Shown: one piece after another, positions 53,479 to 64,000 of the stretch | Layout of the letters: each line of letters opens with the position of its first letter | Numbering within the stretch: the first letter of the stretch is position 1 | Assembly (NCBI RefSeq): GCF_000237925.1 | Contig: NC_031499.1 | Location: 2,237,316 to 2,301,315 of the forward strand | Direction: 5' to 3' | Length of the DNA stretch: 64,000 nt | Source: Schistosoma mansoni | Lineage: Eukaryota; Platyhelminthes; Trematoda; Strigeidida; Schistosomatidae | Program-made: the position numbers and the translations under genes | The notes under the pieces: generated by a model | The model's input: the letters and a program-made list of their open reading frames with translations, nothing else | What the model was told of the DNA's origin: nothing | Databases searched by the model: none

Positions 53479-55299
53479 TTAGAACAAAGCCTGATAACGA
53501 CCTAATCTGAAAAAAACATATGTATTGATCTAATCCCTTAAAAGATAGAATCTTCTTCAGCGCTTATTTTATGTAAAAGTGGGACTGCTTAAACCAGATT
53601 GTTCCGATGAACTAATTTGTGACTATTTGTCGTCTTCATTTTTGTTATGGTCTTTTATTTCCCATCATATTCTGTTGACATCTGACTACTTAACTGGATA
53701 ACCATTTACAAATGAGTTAATAATTTGTATTAGATTATATATGTCAATCGATTACTGATTGGTCTGAATTCTATGCTTCAAGGAGTTCCCTGACATTTTT
53801 ATAATTTTACTCGATCCAGAATTTCGACATTTTCTCGCTCAAATTTATATCCACAGTTATGTACATGGATTGAAAATCCTTCCCACATGAAGTAATTGTT
53901 GATAATATTGTTCAGAACGATGATGAAAACTTCGCAATTGAACTTTATGATACAAAGTGTTCAACAATAGGAGGGTCATTCATCTAAACTTCAAATCTTC
54001 CTCATTACATTAGTTTGTTCTTCCTTCTGAATACAAAAATCAAATTCAGGGATAACAAGAAACTTCAATAAGGAAATATTACCATAAACATTTTAATTGT
54101 AGGGAAAACATAGGGTTAATTGTATTTGTCGGTCTTTTTCATCATAGTTTTGTTGACCGGAAGTTAATGATTAATTGCGATCGGTAATTTCTGAGTAGAT
54201 GATAATTTGTTGTACATTTGATATACTTGATGGTATTACGAGTTCACCTTACTTGGTAAACGGAACGAAGATCAATGACACAGTGACACGATAGGCTCAT
54301 TCTAATCCGTTGTCCCCCGCCCTGCTTACTAGATCAGGAAGTCTTGGTGAGGCGTAGAGAATGTATTCTACAAGCACCCACAAAATACGAGGTCAATAAG
54401 CACACAAATCAAGCTTATTTATACAATGATAGAAACGCTCTTGGGAGAGCCACAAAATAGCGTACTAAAAGAAATCCACCAACCAATGACAGTCATGGAT
54501 TTCCGAGTGGGAAATGTAGGCTGTAGGTCAACTAAGCGTTTTTTGGGGCGAAAACATAAAATTCAAATGTTCAGAATAAAATTACAACTTCTATTCCCAG
54601 AAATGTTGTTATTAATGGTCGCAGTGATGAATTCATTTGTGATTGAGGCTATTAGTATAACTTACACAAATGTCAACAAATGCTGATAAAATTCAGTCAA
54701 GATTATTAATAACAGAGTGATTAAAGTTCTTCTTAAGCATGATATGAATATTATTACTGAGTAAACATGTGGGGGCTATCTATATCCAGGGGTTGAGAAG
54801 GTAACTCCGCTGGACCTTGAATTAAAAGGTACTGGGTTGGAGTCCTTATGTGAACAATCGGGGGGGATAGTCGATTATTATTTTAACCAGCTTGGTTTAC
54901 AGAATTCTACAAGGCGTTAGGACTATACGAACATTGAAATAACATTAAAATAACTGTGGTTTAGACTTATTATTTATATTCATCCCCTCATTAATAAACA
55001 GTTATTCACCTCTTGCCGCTTTGGATTGCTAAAACGTGTCATTATAATCAGTTACTATTATTTAAAGATGAATATCAAAACCAAACATCTGAGCAGAGAT
55101 TACCTTTTTACTAGTAAGGAGGCCTAGTAACCATTCTTTCATTGATTTACATTTATGTTCGAATGCTGTTACAACCAAAGATAATTTAATTTTTGGTATG
55201 CCATCTTTTATACATTTTTGGTGATCACTGTAGACTCATTACATTTGGGATACAATCGGAAAGCCATGGAGCGCGAGATATCTGATTATTCCTGGAATG
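53479..55299. other. Mostly unique stretch
   Basis: No gene seen. The frame 54426-54686 has no motif. 54255-54400 is richer in G and C (GTTGTCCCCCGCCCTGC) and shares GACACGATAGGCTC with GACGCGATAGGTTG near 63410; perhaps old LTR sequence. 54780-54850 has a weak tRNA-like B box (GGGTTGGAGTCC). Confidence 0.3.
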
Positions 55300-55626
55300 C
55301 GAACCCTTAGCGGTGCATGCTCAAGGTCACAAAAGATACCAACCTAAGGACCTTCAAGTCTCATGGTGAATGTCTAACCATTGAAACTACTCAGATGGCG
55401 TCCAGTGACATAATTTTAGTTAGTTTTTCGAGGATTGGTATGCTATAACGAAACAAATGTCAAGTGTTCCCTGATTTTCAGTGGTACACTAAATGAGACC
55501 AACCTTTGACGAATATAACTTACAAATTAATGAAACTATTAGATAAGAAAACAAATACTTTCAAATTTTCATTACTGAATACTTCTCAATTCTCGGAATT
55601 TCATTATTGTGATCATTATTGTCAAC

Positions 55627-55915
55627 GGTGAGACTGTAATTTATGAACGACCTTTGAGTGACGCTAAAAAGACCATGAGAATGTCCACGTGCATGCTACG
55701 GCGAAATAAGGTTTATAAGCCAGTGTGAGGAATTAGGGTTAATATTTACAGTTCATAGTTAGGGTTAGGAATTAGATTTTGCGTTTTTATCACAAACTTA
55801 CATCAGCTATAATGCCAAAACTATATTTAGCCAAATAGATAAATTAATTTTGCGGCAAAATCCAAGACCTGTTATGGTAAATCTGATTGGTTCGTCCATA
55901 AATTATAGTCTCGCC
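55627..55915 (+). mobile_element. Merlin-type MITE, 289 bases
   Basis: Ends GGTGAGACTGTAATTTATGA and TAAATTATAGTCTCGCC are inverted repeats of the larger copies. Flanked by a perfect 8-bp duplication TTGTCAAC (55619-55626, 55916-55923). Interior holds no transposase trace, so it is a short non-autonomous derivative. Confidence 0.88.
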
Positions 55916-55967
55916 TTGTCAACTAATAATTTGAACAGCGAAGATACAGGTAAGTAGTTATGTGAGC

Positions 55968-56320
55968 TGTAAGGATGGCTCGTTGGCGAAATCAAGGAAG
56001 CCTCAAGAAGCCCAGAAAGAGCCGAAGATATTCCATTCAATCAGCGCTAGAGGAACATTCTATAACGTCGACGTGTATCTTCCCTATTGGATGAATAAGA
56101 AGGACCCCCTATATGCCAATTAGCTGTCCGAAATGATGATTTACTTTCAGCCAAAAAGCTAAAAATACATTAGATTTTTGTACTACATTTGACTCTGTGT
56201 TGGGAAATACATTCCCTTTTTTCTAGTCTTCTGTCTTCTTTCTTGAGACGTTGCGGGTTCGATTGTTCAAATAGTCTAGTAGTACGCGGTATAGCAAGAA
56301 TCAAAGCTCTAGATATAACA
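55968..56320 (+). mobile_element. Solo LTR, family L1
   Basis: 353 bases, starts TGTAAGGATGGCTC, ends GATATAACA, flanked by a 5-bp duplication TGAGC (55963-55967, 56321-56325). Similar throughout to the reverse copy at 35179-35533. A fossil without internal region. Confidence 0.88.
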
Positions 56321-56325
56321 TGAGC

Positions 56326-56635
56326 AATGATTATTAACAGATGATTGAGTCATTGTGACAAATTACTGAGTTGTTAACTTGATTTTCAAAAAGTGTTCAT
56401 TAAAAAAATCCCCACTGGCTTAGAACCTTAATAAAATTACAGGAAGATTTACATAATCTGATGAACACTAATATGTAAGACAAACATGATATTAGTTACC
56501 ACTCAGAGATCGACCAACAGCAATTATCTCAGTTCTATTGAAGAACAATCTCTGTTTCAATAACTCATTGGTGACATTCTAGACTGAAAAGCTGGATAGA
56601 CAGAATTGAAATCCTATAGTAAACAGTAGTCTCTT
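56326..56635. other. Unique stretch
   Basis: Nothing recognised. Confidence 0.3.
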
Positions 56636-56639
56636 CAAT

Positions 56640-56830
56640 ATTCTAGATACTCTTTGTTAATGAATGCTAAGTATCACAAAGTTTATGTTCATAGTTTCCT
56701 ATCGAATACCTTAAACCAACCAACATCTCAAGATTATTTAAGCATTGTTGAATCACTTAGACTAGTGGCTATCTTTTGGTTCCACCAACATAACATTGAC
56801 CAATATCCTATGATCAATCGTTGACATCTA
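56640..56830 (+). repeat. SINE-D, decayed copy
   Basis: TTGTTAATGAATGCTAAGTATC (hammerhead remnant), ACTTAGACTAGTGGCTATC and ACATTGACCAATATCCTATG (tail). The GAAA block reads CAAA. Confidence 0.5.
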
Positions 56831-56974
56831 AAAAAATTCCTAACTGATAACTTCAGTATTATGATGTACACAATCGATTGATTTCAATTACTTAAACTCT
56901 TTCATATACAACAAAATTTCTACAGAAGTTTTATACATAATGAAAATTTGTAAAAACAAAAACAAAAAAGTTAT

Positions 56975-57168
56975 AAGCAAAGATAGACAGTAGCTAGCGG
57001 TGGAATCCATGATGCGCGTTTCGTCCTATTTGGGACTCGTCAGTCGGATGTATCTGTATCTCACTCTAGGACTCGAACCCAGTACCCTTCGCTTCAAACT
57101 CCTGAAGGTCACATATACCAATAAGAGACTGATCAATTGTCAGTCCTAAAAATCAATGGGAACTGAAT
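56975..57168 (-). repeat. SINE-A, inverted head joined to a forward tail
   Basis: Reverse head (AGCAAAGATAGACAGTAGC), hammerhead with the GAAAC block (reverse GTTTCGTCC), B box, then from about 57108 a forward tail (CACATATACCAATAAGAGAC). Stem I is altered. Confidence 0.82.
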
Positions 57169-57395
57169 TTAAAACCAATAATACTTTATATCAAACATAT
57201 GGGGTTTTTATAAACTTGACTTACAAAATGAAATGACCCATCTAAATCTTTAATTAATCATTTACATTCTTGCATTAGATATGAAAATCATAACCAAGAA
57301 TGGTGATATTCTTTTAGTCAAGTATATTGTCTTTTTTGTTTGGAACTATTTCAGTACCAAATATTTCTAATCTATATATAAAGTGACTTTCATTT

Positions 57396-57452
57396 GATAC
57401 TGTTTACGTGTATCTTCCCATTGTTATTTAGGACTACAATTGATCAGTCTCT
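57396..57452 (-). repeat. SINE-A tail scrap
   Basis: TATCTTCCCATTGTTATTTAG, TTGATCAGTCTCTTATT, reverse, running into a TTG repeat. Confidence 0.6.
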
Positions 57453-57771
57453 TATTATTGTTGTTGCTGTTGTTGTTGTTATGTAACATTTTCAATACTG
57501 TTACTAATCAAAATGAAGTAGTTACTAAGAGACAATTTTTAAAATGTCATCATATCAATTTGGTTATTCGGTTGGTTGTCTGTTTGTTTGTTTTCTATTA
57601 AAAAGGGTAAACGATAAAATATTGCGCTACATTAAAAAGTTTTTTTTCGAACAATCGTCAAGTTACCAAAGTGACTATTTTGACAGAAAAGGAAGAATGT
57701 ATTTGTAAAATCTTTACAAAATGAATTTGAAGTAAAATTCAACTTCACACCTGGTAATTATTGATAATTTT

Positions 57772-57908
57772 AATAGTTGATATCATGAATCAATTGAAGC
57801 TAGACTAACCATGGAAAACCTGGAAGCAAAGGACGACCGTTTTGTCCTAGCATGATGGGACTCCTCATGATCTCAACTATCAAAATTACTATATTATCCA
57901 TAAAACTT
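57772..57908. repeat. SINE-B mini foldback with long flanking direct repeat
   Basis: Reverse tail and half a hammerhead (TTTTGTCCTAGCATGATGG, GACTCCTC) followed by a short forward tail (ATGATCTCAACTATCAAAAT). The same 21-base sequence lies at 57751-57771 and 57909-57929; part of it may be shared by chance with the SINE end. Confidence 0.82.
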
Positions 57909-58008
57909 CTGGTAATTATTGATAATTTTGATGGTTGATTAAATTTCTTTGAAAATGATTGGATCAGATTGCTTTACGTGAAACGTTGGATCTTCTTTAA
58001 ATTTATTT

Positions 58009-58521
58009 TGTTATGTCCCGATAAGGATGATGAATGGTAACTTTGCGATCTATCTATGAATCAATACTGTGCATATATTTTATCGTATAATCGCTAAATA
58101 ACTAAACTATTCATATTCATATTCCCCTTATCATGAGCTTTATCTTGACCCATAGAATATTACTGTATGGTTTACCATTCCTGAGTTATACCCAGTCCAC
58201 TAATTACTGTTTCCCCTATTCACAGCCACATTTGGCTGAATGTGGTACACATGTTATTTTCTATTTTATGGTACGATGTGGTCAGTTTGATTGGTATATA
58301 AACTCAGTATGTTTGAAATACAACAATTCATACCGCAGAGGTTGTTATTGGTGTTCTGGACTTAACTGGCGGGCAAGGCAGAAGCAGGACTGACGAATGC
58401 TCTAAATTGCTCGTACGGTTTTCGTGTGTCACTGTCCCAATCGATAATTCTCTGCTCTCTGGTTGGTGGTCTTATCACGTCATAAGCTAACAAGGCATCC
58501 ACTCGATCACAAGCTATAACA
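58009..58521 (+). mobile_element. Solo LTR, family L2
   Basis: 513 bases, starts TGTTATGTCCCG, ends GCTATAACA, TATA-like GGTATATAAACTCAG near 58293. Flanked by TTATTT (58003-58008, 58522-58527). Fuller version of the LTR at 46450-46866. The frame at 58133-58393 is LTR sequence, not a gene. Confidence 0.85.
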
Positions 58522-58539
58522 TTATTTTTCTAAGATCTT

Positions 58540-58965
58540 ACAATGGGGCAATAATTGGAGAACTACAAAAGCCATCATCCAGAAGATACAGGTGTTTATT
58601 AACAGTTGTCTACGCATGATATTTCAAATCCGTTGGCCAGACACTATCAGCAACGTTCTATTATGGGAGAGAACAAATCATATTTCAGCAGAGGAAGAAA
58701 TCAGGAAGTAGCGCTGAAAGTGCAAAGGACACACATTGAGGAAAGCAACCAACTGTGTCACAAGGCAAGCCCTCACATGGAATCCAGAAGGCCAAAGGAG
58801 AAGATGAAGACCAAACAACACATTACGCCGAGAAATTGAGACAAACATGAGAAGAATGAACAACAATTGGATAGAACTAGAAAGGAACGTCAGGGACAAA
58901 GTGGGTTGAAAAATGCTGGTCGGCAGCCAATGCTCCATAGGGGGTAACAGGCATAAGTAAGTTAT
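58540..58965 (+). pseudogene. RTE-type LINE (SR2-like), 3' end
   Basis: Starts in [16 protein letters not shown] sequence, then [66 protein letters not shown] across frames, ending GGTAACAGGCATAAGTAAGT. Same 3' boundary as the other RTE copies. Confidence 0.9.
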
Positions 58966-59173
58966 CAAGATTTTACAGATACATTCTTACTCTTTAATGT
59001 TTCACATCAAATTGTTGCCTAAATAATGTGAAACTATTCAATCAAATTTAGACGAACGTTCTTATAAATTTAAAAAGAAAAATGTTGGTAATTTTTTCGT
59101 TGTTTTTGTCAAGATAACTTTAGTGATAACATTTTCATCAAAAGTTTTACAAGAAATTAACAAAATCCATTTC

Positions 59174-59879
59174 GGCGAGACTATAATTTATGGACGACCT
59201 TTGGAGGAATCCAATGTGACCTTGAGAATATTAGCCAATCAGAAAGCGATTAGTATAGAGGAAAAATATATTATACAAAACCAAAGAATTAGAGTGGATG
59301 CACTTCTTCCACATGGTTCAAAATCTTGTCAAGGTTAGGAATAGGTTCGAAGGTTCCAAAATCGTAATTCACAAGGTAGAGGAACTCATCCATATGGCTT
59401 CATAATAGTTAGTCTTTGGAGCCATGGTAAGGTCGCAAAAACTCTCTCAGCCTCCACCACATAGCTTCGGTATTGTTTGTGTGTACTCCGAAGCTCCAGT
59501 AACATCTGCGAATATTTCGGCCAATGTTTCTGGTGCTTTTGTTATACAGTTCGCGAGAATTAATATAATTTACCTTAGTCTCAATCTGAATCAAGCGAAA
59601 AAAGTTCCTATTCCGGGAGACTTCTTCCTCCAACATATATTACACCTAAAGAAAACATCACAGTAGTCCGCACAAAGTCTACGAGTCATTTGATTACTGC
59701 AATTACAAATGGAGGAATTTCTTAGTAGTCTCATCTATTGTAGCCGCTTAATCATCACGTCTTATCTAAAACCCTCTGTGAACTATACGCACATGAGCAC
59801 CAGGTACTGAAATCGGCGCCGTGACCTTGAGATCCCTCAAAGGCTTCTGATTGGCTCGTCCATAAATTATAGTCTCGCC
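59174..59879 (-). mobile_element. Merlin-type DNA transposon, deletion derivative 2
   Basis: Inverted terminal repeats GGCGAGACTATAATTTATGG and its complement at the other end. Flanked by a perfect 8-bp duplication TCCATTTC (59166-59173, 59880-59887). Transposase remnant on the reverse strand (see next entry). Too short for a complete element (a whole Merlin transposase needs about 250 or more codons). Confidence 0.88.
59409..59636 (-). pseudogene. Merlin-type transposase remnant
   Basis: 75 codons: MLEEEVSRNRNFFRLIQIE, NSRELYNKSTRNIGRNIRRC, YWSFGVHTNNTEAMWWRLRE and FLRPYHGSKD. The HTNNxExMWxxL block resembles the C-terminal motif of IS1016/Merlin transposases, including the catalytic Glu. 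The middle is missing: between RNIRRCYWSFG and VHTNN the copy at 26.5 kb has about 60 more bases. No complete catalytic triad is present, so it is inactive. Confidence 0.75.
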
Positions 59880-59887
59880 TCCATTTC

Positions 59888-61301
59888 TTCAATGTTAAAA
59901 TTGATTTAAAAATATTTATATTATATTGTACTAACATGGTTATGTAAAATATTGTGTCTAAATTACTTAATCATTGTTATGCTTTATGCTATGAAGAAAC
60001 AGCAGATATATTGATCTATAGGTGCTCATTGTATTTGTAGATTTTATAGGATTGCTTAACAAGCTTAAATGTGTGAAAGTGGGAGCCTCAGTAAGTATGG
60101 GCATATCAAATATATGTGTTCACGTACTATCTTAAGGTCAGACGGTAAATGGGAAATTATTAACAAAGTACATCATTAGTGAACTCGGTCAGGTACCTAG
60201 TCATGGCCTCAGCCTATATATCTTTCACCAAGCCAGAAAGACATTTGTATATACATATACCTTTGAAGTTTGTACATCAGAATTCAGTTTGACCAGCACA
60301 CTTCCCAACTTATTTCACTCTTATTGTCTACCATGAGATGTTTGTAAACATTGTAATAAACCTTCCTGTTCTAGATTTGTTCGTTAGAATGATTTTGAAT
60401 TCCAACTATGTATACTAAGGCGGTATTTTCTAAAGCTTGAAACCTGTTGCAATGCTAAATACCATAAACCTCAAACAGAAACATTACACTTGTTGGAATA
60501 TTCTCCTCCTTGTCTGCTCTTTAAGTAAATGAGAGAGGAGTATACTGGAATATATGCATTCGAAATCTGATGGACTATTTGTTATTAGTACATTTCTGTG
60601 ATAAAACTAGCTATTCGACACTAGCTATTCAACACAATAAATGATTTAACAATGAATTAAACATTATCGCATTCCCAAACTTGATTTGTAAATTTCTATT
60701 AGGCTTGAAGACTATCATAAAATATTGTGATAGTCATAGACTGAAAACAAGTGAGGAACGAATAAGAGCTAATTACCCCTCAGTATTGTACAACCGTTAT
60801 CTGACGATTGAACCAAGAAATTGTGACTAGTGGAGTCCAGCGATATTAGCAGTGAGATAATAATGATAATACTTAGGAATTCAGGTGTATCGAAACTTGA
60901 ACGAAAATCAATTGGTTCCAATCCTAGTGGTTCTAATCTGTCATGATAGCTACGAGTCCTGAATACTATTGATAATCTGATGGGGTCTTGTATTTCCACT
61001 TTCATGAGGTCTAAACTAAAACGAAACAACTTTGTTATGGTCCTTGATTTTGAATTATCCATTCAAGGTATAAGTTAGCTTCAAAGCAAATAATCACCAC
61101 ACAGCACTCTCCTATCTAATACATATCATATTTTGATGAGAAAATGGTTATTAATTACTATTTTGATAATCGGTTGATTGTTTTGTTGATACTGAATGAT
61201 CATTTAAATTTGAATACGATTCATAATTGGGCTCATACTTTTACCATACAACGAAATTTGCAGATAGAACACGACATCAAATAATTATTTATTTAATATC
61301 A
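59888..61301. other. Mostly unique stretch
   Basis: 60815-61080 shares scattered words with 34255-34530 (very old repeat). No gene or RNA recognised. Confidence 0.3.
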
Positions 61302-61433
61302 GAAAGGGTTTTGTGAATATTATAGTAATTTCAGTAGTTGAGATCATGAATCAATTGGAGCTACACCACCATGGAAAATCTGAAAGCACTAGACGGCCGT
61401 TTCGTCCTATTATGGGACTCCAGTGCTTGCACA
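61302..61433 (-). repeat. SINE-B, truncated reverse copy
   Basis: ATCAGAAAGGGTTTTGTGAA to ACGGCCGTTTCGTCCTATTA and GGGACTCC, joined at once to CAGTGCTTGCAC (forward stem I). A foldback that turns inside the hammerhead. Confidence 0.8.
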
Positions 61434-61844
61434 CACAACAGAAAGAAAGTTTACATAACAATACTGTTAACTTAAAAATGTTCGGAAATATTGTACTAAG
61501 TCTTCTGTCGATCGAGTTGCGAAATCTGGAAGATAAAATTTCAGTTTCACAAACTTCACGCAGTGTCTTGAGTGTTTGTAATGTTAATAACTGAGATAAG
61601 AGCCTCATTATAACTCATTATACTACCTGTCTAGTTAGAGATTTTGCTCCAGTCCACACCGAAATGTATCTAACAAGTTGGACATCAGAATGGCTAATTT
61701 TGTGAGGTAATACTAGGAATTTTAGTTAGTGGCTGTGACCACCATATTAACTATGGGACAGTTACCTACGAATGGAAGTCAAAGATGCTTGAGTAATATC
61801 GTGAACTGACTGTAAACCTCTAGGAACTGACTCAAAAGTTTAGA
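61434..61844. other. Unique stretch
   Basis: Nothing recognised. Confidence 0.3.
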
Positions 61845-61945
61845 GATTAAAAGGTCTGTATGGCTCAAGTTATGTCCTCTGAGGGGTGTGGCTGCGTACT
61901 GCCGAAGACTCCCATTCTAGGATCACTCCACCGTGCAAACTATGA
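61845..61945 (+). repeat. SINE-B, old fragment
   Basis: GGCTGCGTACTGCCGAAGAC, TCCCATTCTAGGATCACTC: decayed hammerhead region. Confidence 0.4.
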
Positions 61946-61974
61946 AATAATAATGTATTTCTAATCGTTCTGTC

Positions 61975-62166
61975 GTCTATCGGTTAAGTGCTCTGGCGCG
62001 AGACTGGTAGGTCCTGGGTTCGAATCTCGCGAATGCGGGATCGTGGATGCGCATTGCTGAGGAGTCCCATAATAGGATGAAACGACCGTCAAGCAGTAAT
62101 TCCAGGTTCCCCATGGTGGTCTAGCTTCAATTGACTAATGATTCCACAAAAACCCCTTCTGATATA
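61975..62166 (+). repeat. SINE-B, A box to tail
   Basis: TCGGTTAAGTGCTCTGGCGC, B box GGGTTCGAATCTC, core CTGAGGAGTCCCATAATAGG, ATGAAACGACCGTC, then a disturbed stem I (AAGCAGTAATTCC), tail to AACCCCTTCTGATAT. Confidence 0.85.
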
Positions 62167-62916
62167 TAAATATATAAATTACTGAAGATGGCTTTTAGTA
62201 TAGATTTATTTAGGATGAAACAGTAATAATTAGCAAATCTCCAAAAATCGTATATCATTAACTATATATATTATACATAACAGTGTATTGATAACATACT
62301 ACTGATATAATGATCAAAAAGCTTATGAATTATAGGAAAGCATTTCCTGTTTGTTATTCCTAACAAACCGATAGCAATTGTGATTAAAACAAGAAAAAAT
62401 CTATTGAATGTTCTAAATAAGAATGTAGATGTGTGTGTGTGTTTGTTTGTGCTTTTCTACAGAAAAAGCTGACTTTGATTTTGTCTAGTAGAATATGTAA
62501 ATACGTTCGCATGGTGAGAAGTTCTAAAAGTTGGCTAACTTGATATTGGTTGATTTATTGATCATTAAGACATCGAATGTTTGCCTAGTCAAGGGTAGGA
62601 AATAATTTATCCTATGTTTGTTGTTCTGAAATATATTTATGTATATAATAGGTCTCAAATTGTTAGAGATTCATCTTGTCATCTCTATCTATTCCTTCTC
62701 TAGTAACACATGTTTACGTGATTTGCTGCTCAGTCGGCAATTTCTCTATTCAGACTGATTTAAATGATTGGCTAAATATTATTGGGCTTTTGAAGGCAGA
62801 TAAATTAAGACTATAATATGATTTTCCAAATAAGACTTGTATGATAGTCTTAATTCATTGATTGGTTGTGTTTTAAGTATGTTAGACGGTCTAGATGATC
62901 GGTTTATTATTACTAT
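62167..62916. other. Unique stretch
   Basis: A short GT/GTTT tract near 62430-62450. Nothing else recognised. Confidence 0.3.
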
Positions 62917-63171
62917 GTTTGAAGCGAAAGGTACTGGGTTCGAGTCGTAGAGTGAACATCAACTCTGAGATGCAGCTGACGGGTCCTAAATAGGACGAAA
63001 CGCGTGTCAGACTGGATTCCACTACTAGCCACTATCCATCTTTGCTTATAATGCTTGTGAATTAGGACAATATCGAGGCAATCCGTATAAGATGCACATA
63101 TTCCAAACAAGAGACTGATCAATTACAGTCCCAAATAACAATGGGAAGATACAAATAAACAACAAGTGAAT
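62917..63171 (+). repeat. SINE-A (B box, hammerhead, tail)
   Basis: GGTACTGGGTTCGAGTCG, CTGACGGGTCCTAAATAGG, ACGAAACGCGTGTCAGACTGG, CCATCTTTGCTTATAATGC and tail to AACAACAAGTGAATG. An inserted AGA lies between the cleavage triplet and stem I. Confidence 0.85.
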
Positions 63172-63337
63172 GTTGAACAGTAATTGAAGATAACAATTTT
63201 TTACTGTAACAAAATTTATACTATTAAGTAAGGCTAATGATATGATTGATAAATTATATTATAACTTGATACAAACATTACGAAAAGTTGATATGTTTAG
63301 TGAATAGAATAAGTACTTTGTTGAATGTTGAATTGTT

Positions 63338-64000
63338 ACGTCCTTGATCTGTCTGCCCACTTTCGTACCGAGGATAACTTGTCTAATGTATATTAAGACA
63401 TTGACGCGATAGGTTGACTGGCTTAACCTCGAGGCTGGTATACGCGAGTTCGAAGTGGGGAAGAGAGAAGTAAACTATTCTATCACCTGATTGGCTGACA
63501 GGCACGCTCGAGAGAGAAGACAACTGGAACACTAATCGCTTTATTCCAATCCCGATCTGGTACCCGAATTCAGATTAGTGTAAAGATACATGAATAAATA
63601 GATGACTAACCTGACCACAATGTACAACAATTAGGAAAATACAATTATGTCCAAAACTGGGGGATTAGAGTAGAAAATAGAGTACAAAAGATTACGTCTA
63701 AATTACAATAGCTTTGGAAAAGAAAAGGCTGTGGCAGTGAATCATACATCAAACGAAAGCTTATGATCTCTAGAATAGACGAGGGACAAAAGTAAATGTT
63801 ACTGTTTTATAAGCTTTGAATTAAATGAAATAATGTCCCCAAAAATAGCATCCGTAGTCTGTCAGGGCTTCTCTGTTCACATCATGAATGTAGATGATGA
63901 AATAGTTTATCTAGCTCTAAAGAATTTCATAACTCTACAATTGCGGGCTAAAATAGAATGACGGTAAAGAAAAAAGGTTCACAAGTTGGATGTAAATGAA
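63338..64000 (-). other. Possible LTR-like sequence at right edge
   Basis: On the reverse strand a GC-richer block ends in GGACGTAACA, with TATTCATGTATC and GGAATAAAGCG. Composition resembles an LTR end, but there is no partner and the right side is outside the window. Confidence 0.2.

Noticed and set aside
54426-54686. 86-codon protein
   Set aside because: No motif, no partner, composition like the surroundings.
58133-58393. 86-codon protein
   Set aside because: Lies wholly inside solo LTR L2 and is not kept in the other L2 copy.

Overview
The window looks like intron and intergenic DNA of a schistosome blood fluke (Schistosoma). It is AT-rich and packed with hammerhead-ribozyme SINE copies of the Sm-alpha type, RTE (SR2-like) and CR1/Jockey-like LINE pieces, Penelope-like pieces, Merlin-type DNA transposon derivatives and solo LTRs. 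The genus is inferred from this mix; I could not run a database comparison.

Layout. Bases 1-2218 are the 3' part of a CR1/Jockey-like LINE that runs off the left edge. Bases 2219-2349 are the end of an LTR. Bases 2417-4151 hold four consecutive exons of one host gene with matching splice phases; a fifth, very short terminal exon may lie at 5933. This is the only convincing host protein gene. Bases 5950-9500 are mostly T-rich unique sequence. A 200-N assembly gap lies at 9974-10173. From about 9.5 kb to the end the window is a repeat graveyard.

Repeat families, named here for convenience. SINE-A (about 20 copies): a tRNA-like A/B box unit, a hammerhead core with stem I ATCCAG/CTGGAT, and a 3' tail ending AACAATACTAAGTGAA. 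SINE-B (about 25 copies): a tRNA-like unit plus a hammerhead core with stem I GCACTG/CAGTGC. Family C (500-bp repeat, 5 pieces): no clear RNA core, but a shared short reading frame. SINE-D (one good copy, several decayed): tRNA-like unit plus hammerhead. Family E: an old unclassified repeat. RTE 3' ends make up seven pieces from two subfamilies.

The most interesting signal is structural. Many SINE-A and SINE-B copies are foldbacks: the 3' tail appears inverted at the 5' end, sometimes giving complete inverted dimers, and the whole foldback is flanked by one target-site duplication of 10-14 bp (for example 30943-31598, 37427-37811, 38262-38696, 48182-48272, 51362-51824, 53204-53464). The inverted form was therefore inserted as a single unit. 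Other copies (21561-21988, 39747-40134) carry the same tail at both ends in direct orientation, as expected from a multimeric or circular template. Family C shows a similar inverted form. A SINE-A subfamily with the ribozyme core changed from GAAA to TTGA has also spread. Together with a hammerhead-like core at the end of a Penelope-like element, four different retroelement types here carry or once carried self-cleaving RNA.

Three Merlin-type elements with perfect 8-9 bp target duplications are internal-deletion relatives of one transposase-bearing parent. A nested insertion (Penelope-like element, SINE-A, solo LTR) at 46.2-48.2 kb gives a relative order of events.
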